Positions 36,618 through 47,829 of a stretch of DNA of 64,000 nt are shown here, one piece after another. The stretch's first letter is position 1. Each line of letters starts with the position of its first letter. The stretch is from Blastobasis lacticolella. Its lineage: Eukaryota > Arthropoda > Insecta > Lepidoptera > Blastobasidae. The position numbers and the translations under genes are program-made. The stretch lies in the NCBI GenBank assembly GCA_905147135.1, contig LR990041.1, positions 11,655,907 through 11,719,906 on the forward strand, read 5' to 3'. The notes below the pieces were generated by a model. It did not search any database, was not told the origin of the DNA, and was given only the letters and a program-made list of their open reading frames with translations.

Positions 36618-36941
36618 TTAAGTTACAGCACTACTCCCCGTATGGGAATGTTTACATATTACATTAAACTCTTTTAAGACGTTCCTTCCAAAAATATCCT
36701 CTTGACTCTGAGTCTGTACTACAATCTTTGTCTCCATGGAAATGTATATTCTAAGACAATCGGCGAGGGCGTTATTCGTATTGACAGCGCGTTTAAAGTC
36801 CTTCATCTTGTAACTCGCTGCCGTTAAAGTTGTTACATTTGACTCTTTGTCGGCGTCTTTCATGTTGGATGTTATAAGATTTTTAAGACCCAATGTCGAA
36901 CATGAAAGGACGTCGTACAACCTACGAGCTGGCCTTGACAT
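36618..36941 (-). other. 107-codon open frame of unknown status
   Basis: A minus-strand ATG-to-stop frame with a fairly protein-like composition (MSRPARRLYDV..., ending ...CKHSHTGSSAVT). No domain, signal peptide or repeat relationship is recognised, and splice sites joining it to dac are not evident. It could be a transposon relic or chance. Confidence 0.12.
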
Positions 36942-38077
36942 TATACGCCGTGGTAATTAATAAAAGGTTTACATTTTCGTCACAAAAAATACTTTAGACT
37001 TCAAGCATTACCCCTTTTCAAATGTTAACCGAAGACTATGCGGATGTACCTACAGCAGGCTTCCTTAACTCGTGACAAACACCATGTTTCCTTTTCAAAA
37101 TTTCAATGCCTTCCAAAACAATGAAGCACTGTCTTAAGTGGCTCACGAATCGGTCGACGAGGTAAAACAAACGCACCTAATCTTATCTGGCCACGACAAA
37201 CTCAAGCGCGGTAGCAGTTTGTCCCGGGTTCACTACAAACATGATAAATTATTTCGGTTATAAGAAGTTTTTTATTCTTAACGAGTTCCGGCCGGCGTGA
37301 GACGGATTCAATCCTCGAATAGAAACACCTATTCACCTTGTGAAGTACCTGGGGAAGAACAGAGATCCAGGTTATTCACCTCCTTTCATTAAACAACTAT
37401 GATAATCTCTACCGAACGACAGTAATATTCTTTCGAGAAATATAACAACCGAAAGTTCAAGGGACTCTGTTTTTAGGGGGCTTCTTAAAACCCGCGGTAG
37501 TCTCTTGGATCATTAAAAACAATGTTTTAATAAAACAACAGAGGAAAAATGTAATTGAAGCCAAAAATTAGAGGGCACATAGACAGTAACAATAAAAAGT
37601 AAAAGCAAAGCCACGTTTAAACGTGTCATAAAAATAAAAATTAAATAAAAAATGCCGAGGGGGTGGAAAGTTTCGCGACCGTAATACAGCGCGTGCAATT
37701 ACGAGTATTCCGGCGAGTCCTGGCTACTGACGGCGCCTGTCCCCGGGCGCACATCCGCCGCGCAAAATAATACAGCTCATTCGATACCTATTGTGTGTAA
37801 TGAAACTATACCTACACCTATAAATAGACACACAATATGACTATCTCAATACAATGAATAAAAATGAAGATCAGTAAAAAGCAATTTAGATATAAATAAA
37901 AGTAGATAAATAATAACGTACAGTGACCAAGAAAAATCAATCGGAACACGCACTCTTATCGGAGCCAATGGATCTTGATTCTTAGATTAATATATATTAC
38001 AGTTCAGGATCTAAAATAAAACTAGTAGATGAAATTGCGTTCTGTAATAGAAGTTACCAGTCTCTATTTTATAAAGA

Positions 38078-38114
38078 GACGAACAGTGCTACCGATCTGG
38101 TAGTACTGTTCGTC
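38078..38114. other. 16-bp GC-balanced hairpin with 5-base loop
   Basis: GACGAACAGTGCTACC (38078-38093), loop gatct, GGTAGTACTGTTCGTC (38099-38114). All 16 positions pair if one G-U wobble is allowed, and two further outer pairs are possible. It is too short for a standard insect pre-miRNA. It may be a regulatory-protein palindrome or a tiny foldback relic. Confidence 0.65.
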
Positions 38115-41100
38115 TTGATTGTACCGTCATGAGTTAATGTAGCAAGTCACCGCAACAGTCAGGTAGCTGCTACGTTTCAATTTCTCCGAGGCATTTTATT
38201 TACAAAACTAATTACGTTTGTCTGATAGGGTATTAAAGAGCTCCCGGAGCCTCGTTTGATTCGTTGACAGTTAATAAAGACATTCCAAACGTATTTAAGA
38301 TCCGAACCTATTTCATCTGCGATCCGATCGCTTCATAATGGAGAAATGTTATTACGCGTACAATTATACAGTTGTTTCTTGCTCCCGTTCGCACAGGTAT
38401 TGTCTGTATTATTAACGAATTTAGATGTCGCAAAAAGCGTCTTGTTTTCTAATGATAGAATATGCGATAGTTCAAACATGATCGTTCTATCGCATTTTCG
38501 TTTTTTATATGTAATTTTTATTGGTGTTGGCACGAACCTCATTGTCGGCACGCCACGTGGTCGGATAATTGAAATGTCCAAACTCCAAATTTATGTTGCC
38601 GCTATGACTCTATTTCTTTTTTATCGCATCGCGTCGACATCAATCTTTTGTCTAATATTTCAAATGATATAGAGGTATCTTTAGCCATTTGTTGTTTCAA
38701 TTTTGCTCTGATAGAGGAAGTTGTACTCAGGTGTTTCAAGCTTGATGCATGTATTAAGAATTTTACTAACTCTACAAATTCCTATGTTGAAGCCAAGCAT
38801 TAACATTTATGACGGTGTACGTACAGGATGCTAATAAACACAACTATCGTCTGGTCCTTTTTTTCTTGATACCCTATTTGGTAGGGTTTGTGCAGTGCGG
38901 TGTAGTCGTGAGTAGGAATAGCAATATTTGTGACCGGCACATTAAAATGTAAAATATTAACGGCAACGGGAGCGCCGCGTCGCGGCATCCCTTTCGGCTC
39001 TCGCCGTAATCAGCCCCCGAGGGACAACCTCTTGTAATTAGCGGCTGTTCATTTCTTAATTTCAATATTTAATTACAAAGGAAACTCGACGACTGCGCGC
39101 AAAGAGAGACGTCATCTTCAGAAAGACTGCGGCTCGGTTTGGTTTCATTCGGATACCGTTTGGCTTCGGGACCGTTTCTTTGTTTGATGTATCAAAGGAT
39201 ACTTTTTGACTTCGCCAGTTAATTAATTTGTTGATCTTAAGCGGGCTTGCGATCGCTTCTTTTAATAACCGTAAAATATAAAGTAGGTTAAGTAGTATAT
39301 AACTTACATCGTACACTCTGCTTAGATTTGGGTGTGAACGCGAGTGCCACATTCATTTTGACAGTAATTTGCATCTAGATAGCAGCTGTAAGAGCCCGTG
39401 CACGATTTCTGCACGGTTCCCAAATGCAAGCAATTTTGGTTTCTATGCTACTGGTATAAAGCTTATTTCCGCAAAGTCACCGCACAGCCTCCGTACAGTC
39501 AACGCATAGTGTTCGCGTCAATAGAGTAGACTACAAGTTTGACGTTTTACGAGTACAACGAAGAAGGAATCGAGTGAATTGAACGGACATTAATGTCTGA
39601 CATTTGTATCGCATTCTTGTCGTACACTAGCTTAATTTTAATGTTCAAAGACTAAAGTCGTTACAACTCACGTCTTAACTGAATATCTGTTTTTCAAATT
39701 TTAATTAAAATAACGGAATAGAGCAGTTACTTTTCAATAATTCATTTCGTACAACAAACTGTCACTGTTCAACCACACACTGTAATTGCAGTGTCTCGCA
39801 GATAAGACGTCAACTACCTTTATCGCATTCGTCGACGAGCCATATCACATTGTCCCTTTGTCCCGCCCCATTGTCGAGCTTGTAATGGTCAGAGGTATTA
39901 TCTTCTTATTACGTTTCTCCTTCGCTATAAAATTCCCTTTTCACTATTAGCCCTCCTACCTGTTCCTGCTTACAGATTTTGAATGAGGACACAAAATTAT
40001 TTTGCATATATCTCATTGTATCCTTGTGCATGCGAAGGTAATATCGCCGATAAATTCTCTCCATCGTAAATTATTGGGTGAGGCACTCAGTGTAAATAGA
40101 CGTTGGAAAGTTGTTAATGATTTCCCTTTGTTGGTTGGTTTTTCATTTCACACCTTTCAATTGATTCGGCGGCGAGGCGGCGTGCGTTTGGCATGTGTCG
40201 GTGGCCGCCATTCACGGTCATTGGACGATTGTTTTGTGCAAATTGTACAATTTGAGCGGACGCGGACTGCCGCTGACCGCCGCCACGCCCCGACGCCGTA
40301 CCATTGCACATTCAAAAGAAATATTAATGGGGTTACAACCTGCCTACACGATTCTCGCCAACGTCAATTTCAGGTCATTTTGATTATTTTCTAGCTTTAT
40401 CTTTTTTGCAAACAAAATAAACAATAATAAAGCAACGTAGATCCATTTGATGGAGTCTCGTTTTTTGCAAGTGGCGCCAATCCAACGAGCAGCACAATAA
40501 TAGAAAATAAATTAAAATTTTAGCTCCATATCGAATGCTCCACAAACTTGCTTCCCTTTTAGTAAACTTAATAGTTTTCAATTTGTCCTGGCACGCTCTA
40601 TCAACGATAATACTAAACTTGCTACCGTTCACGGGGCTACCATACACATTTATTTTTTTATTATTAAACGGTTCTTTTATGGGATCTAAAGAGGCGAATT
40701 GCTACCTGGCCAATCAATAGCGGCCGCATTTGGTTAGTTTCCTAATTAATTTCTTCTAATTTTAGCGGTTATTTTTGTCGAGTCATGTGTTGGCTTTCAA
40801 CCACCGAATTAGAAAAAAAGGTTTTTTGCTCGTTTGTCATCGAGCACCATTAGAAAGACACTTGAAAGATAAACCGAGTAGCATTTAAAACGGGTCGAAT
40901 GCAACCGCATGGTTTGTAAAAATAAAAATAGAGTAAAATCGGTATGGCAGTCAATGACGGTAGGATGTCAGCGCGGTTTACTTTTGTTTTACGAACGGTG
41001 AGCGCGCGCGAGTTATGGCAGGAAACTTTAAAATAATCTGCGACCCTGACAAATATTTTATGATCTCGAATAATAAAATTGTTTAGCATAACTTTCTGAG

Positions 41101-42556
41101 CGTTCAATGAAAATTGAAAATAATGAAAACAAACATCGCTGGAGATTTGAAACAGAATAGTCCAGGCCGGACGTGTGATCGTTCAGTGTCGAACGAAAAT
41201 AAACGTTATGATTTTGTTTAACAGGTTATTGGGAAAACATTGCGCTGTTGATGATAACGCGTAAACTTTACGTACAGTGCAAGGCGTCCAATCGAGTTCG
41301 TAAGGAATTACATCACACGACCGCTTCATTAGACCTTTACCACCTATTTATATTTCGATTTAAATATATTACGACCACTAACACAAAGCAGTCTATGGAA
41401 TGGTAACCAGTTAAAATACCACACTATTAATCCACAGAGGATGTACCTGAATTCCAAAACAGTACGGCGAGTCTAAAAGAAAACAGAAGTTATTCATAAA
41501 TCAGTACATAATAGTTACATTCTGACGGTACGTAAGTACATCTGAAAAATCTTTTGTTTGATCAAACTCAAACATCTGGATGCTGAACAGAAGTTCATAA
41601 TAAAATATGAAGAAAAAATATGTTTAAGTCCTTTTGTATCGAGCTGAGCGGTTCCGTCTGTTTTATAGGCGACGGCGACTTCTTGGTACTTGCCAGTATT
41701 ATAAGTTATACATTACAACGTCTAGTGCATATCTGTTATTTATCGATCGATCTTCACCAATCAATGGGTGCCATTAAACGATCGACAGCGTAAAAATAAA
41801 ATAGTCTTAAGGGCAAGCTCGTAAAACACTAATTGCGTTTATTATTATGCATCACAATTATCAGACATAAATAATGCTCGCGATCAAACGCCGTTTCACT
41901 AAATGCCAAGATGTCTGCCGGACTCCATACCGGTTTCCCGTCAAAGTCTCATGTTTCACGGTAGGCGAGTAATCACTCATTTTTTCTTAGGCATTGAATC
42001 ACTTTACTTATTAAGAACGTTAAGGTTAATTTAAAATTGTTGCATGTCTATTAATAAGACACTCCTTCCAAGATATAAGGTTAAACTTATACTAATATAA
42101 GGTTAAGCTGTTTTACTGTAATTTGAATAATATTAGCATTGTATTACATGTGGAACGCACATGCCAAGACGTCTGCAACGCGCTACAGTTGAATCACAGC
42201 CGAAACGAAACGTACTCGCAGTTGTTCATAGTAACTGTCTGGATTTGTTTTGATAATACATCATAAAACTATTAAATATCGGATCGCTGAGTGAGACTAG
42301 CCGAGCTACTGTTTCCTATAGACAGCGGCTAATTCATGAGGGTGGAGCGGGAACAAACAAATCGTTTTATTTTCTTTTAATTTCATGCCCCATTTGTAAT
42401 TTTTTTCGTCTTACTATTAAAAATTGTTCATACGCTGATCATGCTTTGAACGCGTGTATAATTATTTTTAACATAAGCCTTGTACAGTGCAACAAACCTA
42501 TCTGACCTGATGCCCGCGTAGCTGTTGTTGCAATTGACATGACATTTGTGACAAAA

Positions 42557-42697
42557 TGGCGACACTTAGTTCAAGCTTTGGCCACCGGATAAGTTTGTGG
42601 AACCTATACAATGCTTATGTAAAGTTATACACCCGTTACACACACGTCACCACAAACTTATCGGGCAAGTGACCAAAATAGGAACTAAGTGTCGCCA
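42557..42697. mobile_element. Foldback/MITE-like element with about 45-bp arms
   Basis: The left arm 42557-42600 (tggcgacacttagttc...ggataagtttgtgg) is repeated in inverse at 42650-42697 (ccacaaacttatcggg...gaactaagtgtcgcca) with a 49-base centre. A third 'agataagtttgta' sits at 42736-42748, outside the arms. Non-coding. The outer limits and target-site duplication could not be set. Confidence 0.65.
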
Positions 42698-42880
42698 ATG
42701 GAAACATCATTTGACGGCATCGCTATCATTGGGCCAGATAAGTTTGTAGCAGTACACACGCTGTGTAACTACACAAGCTATATAGGCGTGATCCTCATAC
42801 CACAGATAATGCACAGTGTTTTTTTTTCCAAATAAGCATAAATGACTAATTCATTTTTAATATTTATATCAGGGAAGCAT

Positions 42881-42960
42881 TTGACCGCTATCTCACCCGA
42901 AGGTAAACGATGAAACGGTCTAGGATGGAGCATGTCTGTCTAGAAACAGCCTAAACACAG
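42881..42960 (-). mobile_element. LINE 3' fragment, family B
   Basis: 'gaccgctatctcacccgaag', 'gatggagcatgtctgtctag' and 'aacagcctaaaca' match the end of the LINE copy at 53088-53345 in the same orientation. Confidence 0.5.
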
Positions 42961-43137
42961 ATTATGGCAATTCACAAAGTATCCCTCACTATCATGTCTA
43001 AGCAGTCGATCCATTCCAGTTGGTAGAGCTACCGGAGCGTGGAATCCTGTTGTCAGGATCAAAGTTGGCGTTATCAGCGAGATTATAGAATCCGGCGAAT
43101 AAGGAACCATTTATTTATATAGGACAAGTATTTCAGT

Positions 43138-43278
43138 TCTCCTGGTAGTAGGGTTACGGAGGTCAGATGGTAGTCGCTCCACTGTAATTACTCAAGGTCA
43201 TGGTCAAGGCGGACCCCTAGCCCTCGTGCTCGAGAGCACAACCGGGACATTATCGCCAAGATGACGATGATGATGAGT
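43138..43278 (+). mobile_element. tRNA-derived SINE family, 3' part with GAT tail, copy 3
   Basis: The plus strand reads 'ggtagtagggttacggaggt', 'cagatggtagtcgctccact', 'gtaattactcaaggtcatgg', 'tcaaggcggaccc', 'tcgtgctcgagagcacaacc', 'attatcgccaagatgacgat' and 'gatgatgag'. It shows the proper 3' end of the family at 5430, 12251, 47021 and 50978. 5'-truncated. Confidence 0.7.
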
Positions 43279-45307
43279 GAAAAGTATTTCAGTGTAAACT
43301 CGAATCTCAGTCTGTACAGAAGCTTGAAAGGGGCGTGCAGCTAAATACTTGCGCCAGCGCCGGCGTAATCGCGTGTTATTCCAGTGTTAGCCCGCCGCAT
43401 CCAGCGCCATTGTTTTCGACACATGTGGGAATCACTCTATTGTACTTCACATCCGGGTTCGCTATTGGTTCTTTATAGAATTAATTTTAAACTGATTGGC
43501 TACGACGCAGTTTTCTATGGACCGACGTCTATGATGTCAAGCGTTACTCGATGTCGATAATCTTGGCGTGGTAAAGTGTAAACTAGAAAAAGTGATAATA
43601 ACTATGCGGGGCACATATTTAAATGAGTTACTTACATGTCTATCATAATTATGGTATGTCAATAATAGTCATTGTACTGTCTGTAATGATGCTCAATACA
43701 TAATTTTTATTTCAATAGATACGTGAATTGTACCGTAATGTACCATTGTATAACGGGTTGCATACTATTGTCGACATGCATGGGATGATGTGACAAGATT
43801 GTAGAACTATTTGGTCCACTAATTCGTATTAAAGTGGAGCTTTTTTCAATCGTCACAGAGCTTTATCTCGAGGCTTGACGGGGACGCGGCTACTGACTTC
43901 CGTTCCCAGCATCTCAGAGGCTTATCTAACTCAAATATAACAAATTAACGCCAACTAACACGAGTAAATAGAAGCCCGAAGATTAAGTTCGTTTTGTTGT
44001 TTAACTTGCGCACCGTACGACTGGTTCAGTTACGAACAATTATATGCTACTGCAAACGCTACTTAAAGATGAATAAGTAGAAACCTGCTTTCCTCTCACT
44101 CTAACGTAAACTTAAAAGTATTATCGCACGGGATCAAAATTACAGAGTGAATATTTGGATACTTGGTAACGTAGGTATTAACGCAAGTATTTTTATAGAA
44201 ATAAGAGTTGTTATTTTTACTAACACGTCATAGTAAGTAGGTATATTAAAATTATAATTAAAACGACTTGGAAGTTTGCGTACCGTTATGGCAGAAAAGG
44301 AGTATTAATTATCACAAAAACTAAATTAGTTACTGTAACTTGTGGATTAGCATAGGCCAGGGGTAAGCCCTTAAAAATAGACAAATAGCCACCATTTTTT
44401 TTTATTTTACATAAAAAAGGGAACACACCTTGGCAAAGAAACACTTACAATAATTATTATCACGAAATTGATTGATTTATAAAACTAAACGGCTATTTAA
44501 CGTAAAAAAAGATATCATCAATATCTATGTCAATAAGGCATGTCTTTTCGAATTAATTGACTACTTCCGAATTTTTTAAATGGTAGAGAACTATTATTGT
44601 GTTGTTTAAAAATGGTCAGGGCTGCCACAGCGCAGGAACATGTTAACAGATTAATCAATTTGCCTGGTCTTGTGTATGGGAGAAAAAAAAGTGAATTTAA
44701 TCCAGCCAGTCACGCGACCGCTGACGTCGAAACTGGAGCTTTCCATGCATATCGCGAATAACGGTTTTTGTACGTTCGATTCGAAATTCAAACGTTCGTT
44801 GAAGATGAACTTTAATTTACTTGTCTTTAATTGCAAGATATATTGTACTTGTTTACCTACAGAAGTGTAATTTTTGACGTGAATGTCTTTAAAATCATAC
44901 TGAGTACCAAGTCAGAAAACTGGATCGTAACGAAGAGGTACCTTAATAACTTCAAAACGATTAGTCTTAGATACATGAATCTAGTGTAATTGTTTAACGT
45001 ATATACTCGGCTCGCTGTTTTGACCTTAATTTTGTGTCGGGGGTGGATAGCGCGGCAGGGGATCAATGCAGCCTTTTTTAAAGTTAAAATGTTGCCTATC
45101 TAGCTTCATATATGTGATACCATTTTTAAAATCCTACTTTCGAAATTTTCGAGTTTATCCATTACAAACAAACAAAACAATTAAAATCTTTCCTGTTTAT
45201 GATATCAGTACCTATAGATGACACAATTAATAGTGTGACACTAATATCCATCGTTAGAAGCGACATAAATTTCTAGCAATATTCTATCTAGAACCATTGT
45301 CTGGAAT

Positions 45308-45425
45308 AGATAGCTTTGGCAATGCAGGCGCGTGCCGCGGTCTGCGGCTACGGGCAGCCGCTGCCAAGATGTGGGCTCTCCTATACCGGGCTGCATTCAC
45401 GCCAGGGTCCAGAAGGAATTAATAG
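45308..45425. repeat. GC-rich repeat-like fragment
   Basis: 'caggcgcgtgccgcggtctg', 'cggctacgggcagccgctgc', 'caagatgtgggctctcct' and 'gccagggtccagaaggaatt' stand out sharply from the AT-rich surroundings. It reads like a fragment of a transposon coding region, but I could not place it in a family. Confidence 0.3.
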
Positions 45426-46042
45426 GTATCTACGAGTATTGTTTCGGAAATCTGGAAAGTATAATTCTGCGAAATGACTAGTATTCGTATTGATATTTAC
45501 AAATGTGTGCAGCTGATATGATATGAATGAATAAGATGCAGTAGAATTTCGAGTAATACCTACCTAATCGTAGATGACGTGTTCAGAAAAAACGTAATTC
45601 AAGTCCAGCTCCGATTTAACACAAGTGTAAGTGCATTTGGGATTAAAAGTAACCTAAAAAAGCGATGTATCTATTTCCAAACCGACACTCTAAACGCCAA
45701 ACTGCACGTAAAATTACAAACAGTACAATTACAAAGAGAACTCTTTCATATTGCAAACAACTAATCACAACGCACCCCTCTAATTAAGCAGGGGCACTAT
45801 TGTAACTCAACTCCGATTGTATGTGATGAATAATGACTAAACACACACGACATATAGAGCTATGGTTGCAAAACTATGCACAGTCAATACTGTAATTGAG
45901 TTATCCCAAGTTCGAAGTAAAGCTAAAGGTAAGATCAGTGCTACCGTAAGAAATTAGATTTAGTTTTAGTAATGGATATTTGTATTATGTAGTTTAAGTA
46001 AATTATTAACTGCATTAGATTGTAAAAATATAAAACCCAAGC

Positions 46043-46135
46043 TAATCTGACCTAATCAGAATCTGACGTACCTAGTCCGAAACTGACTAAATAAAAAACT
46101 GACCTCAGAAGTTGACGTCCTGAGAATCTGACCTA
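46043..46135 (+). repeat. Degenerate CTGAC array, about 16-bp period
   Basis: Six C/TTGAC cores start at 46047, 46063, 46083, 46099, 46112 and 46128, most within (g)aatctgacct-like units. Spacings are 16, 20, 16, 13 and 16. It is either a decayed minisatellite or a clustered binding site. Confidence 0.5.
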
Positions 46136-46630
46136 CATCGCTGAGTACGTTAATCATTGGAGAATAGATACCCAGCTATCTATCAGTAGCTAAAAAAAGA
46201 TGAATCAAAGTTATTGTGGCTTATGAATCAAATCTACTACTCAGTGTTATATTTTGATATTGTTGTGTCTGAGCTATTTATTTAGGCAACATTCGGGTCT
46301 ATCTGCATAAGAATATTGTGACGGTTAAATAATTAATCCAGCCAGGAATAGTTCAGGTGAGATCCCCACATAGCCACGAGCTTTGCCTAACCGGTAACCT
46401 GGCCTAACCTGGCCTGTACAGCTTATACAATCGCATACTCATTCATTTATCCCTGAAAACTGACGCTCATTAAAAAAAATAAAGGGCCAGCGGGGCGCGG
46501 GGCAATCTTATTGAATAAAAACAAAGGCTTGTTAATTCGAAGCGGCAGCACCGTAGTGTCAACTGTAACTATAGGCTAAACTAGCTTGTTCGAAAGCTGA
46601 ATTTTGTTTTGAACTAAGTATGCCATGTTT

Positions 46631-46911
46631 GGCCGTGTGGTGTCCGGTGGCCGTATGGTGTCCGGCAGAGTAAAATAGCACCAACCCCTTACACTCGAGT
46701 GTCGTACAAGGCGACTAAAGTTTTCGAGGCAAAAGATCTTGTCCCCGTAGACTGGAAAATGGGCAGCAGCGTATTTCGTTGTTATATTTATTACACTGCG
46801 ATCTCCAACCCGCCGGCTAAGCATGGAGATTATGGCAATAACCTCACATTTCGTGGGAGAGGCCCTTAGTCCTGCAGTAGACTGTTATGAGCTGTGATGA
46901 TGTGATGATGA
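46631..46911 (+). mobile_element. Dispersed repeat family A, copy 3
   Basis: The plus strand holds the family A blocks: 'tagcaccaaccccttacact', 'cgagtgtcgtacaaggcgac', 'ctggaaaatgggcagcag', 'cactgcgatctccaaccc', 'atggagattatggcaataac', 'cctgcagtagactgttatga' and the tail gatgatgtgatgatga. The first 36 bases are an 18-bp tandem duplication (ggccgtgtggtgtccggt / ggccgtatggtgtccggc). Confidence 0.7.
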
Positions 46912-47020
46912 AGTAGGTATGCTATCAAGGCAAGATCTTACCGAATTACTTTAGATTTAATTTGGATTTTTATCTGCGTATTATCTTGGTGTAAATTGGT
47001 TGTAGCCCGTTGAAATTGCA

Positions 47021-47225
47021 GGCCCGGGGTCCACCTAGACTATGATCCAGTTCTTGTCAAATCTAGGTAATTATAGTGGAACAATTTCCATCTGACCTCC
47101 GTGATCCTGTCATCAGGTAACCTGACCATATTGGATCAAGGTTCATATTCAGTCGTCTGAATGTGTAGGTTTCATCGAAATGTTTTCCCTCGCCGTAAGG
47201 ACAACGTGGATTTAACTCAATCAAT
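47021..47225 (-). mobile_element. tRNA-derived SINE family, copy 4
   Basis: Minus-strand match to the body of the 5430-5706 copy: the ctataattacct, ggtcagatggaaattg-like, ggttacctgat and ctacacattcaga blocks are present. The tRNA head is lost. Confidence 0.6.
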
Positions 47226-47325
47226 CGTAAGTAATAAAAAAATTTGATGATGTAATACGACACAAGTGATATCCAAATTAACTACATACTTATTTATAGT
47301 CGGATTGGAGCTTTGTCTCATTTAA

Positions 47326-47650
47326 GACAAGTCTGAAATGAAATGCTTCATTGGAATACTACTTCATAGTGGGTATGTATCCTTACCAAGACGTCGTATG
47401 TATTGGGAAAACTCGTCTGATTGTCAATTTTCACTTGTCAATCGATCTCTATCTCGTGACAGATTTACATATATTATGAATCATTTACATTGTTGTGACA
47501 ACTCATTGATATGCAGAATCGGTCCAATATAGAATCGGTCAAAAGTAGACTATGATGTCAAAAGTAGAATCAGACATTTGTAGACTAAACGTTGATTCAG
47601 ACCCAAATTGATAAATTCGCTAAAATGAGGCCTTCATTGCTACTAGTATT
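47326..47650 (+). pseudogene. piggyBac-family transposase fragment (broken)
   Basis: A plus-strand frame reads EMKCFIGILLHSGYVSLPRR then RMYWENSSD...SRDRFTYIMNHLHCCDN. This matches the DDE_Tnp_1_7 (piggyBac) pattern of a hydrophobic 'FLGI.LLSGY' segment, P-RRR-YW, SR-RF--I---LH--DN. After a stop near 47530 the homology resumes in another frame as DKFAKMRPSLLL (47610-47645), the 'DK-x-K-RPLL' block that follows in the family. The catalytic aspartates, both ends and the cysteine-rich C-terminus are not seen, so the copy is dead. An exact 9-bp hairpin (47659-47683) follows. The upstream frame is closed at 47323. Confidence 0.8.
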
Positions 47651-47829
47651 TAACATAAACCGGGAGTATAGTCAACTCCCGGTGCTCTCAACCATGCCTC
47701 CATTAATCGTAACAACTATCTGTTTAAATCATATCACTCATGGACAGGCCGCATACGGCAATAGTGGGCGCGTAAAGCGCAGTCCACACAGGAAGCCCCT
47801 GTTTGCACAATAATAGCGTCGCGCCAATG

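Noticed and set aside
40002..40394. 130-codon plus-strand ORF
   Set aside because: No domain, overlapping frames on both strands in a GC-rich patch, no splice context linking it to a gene.
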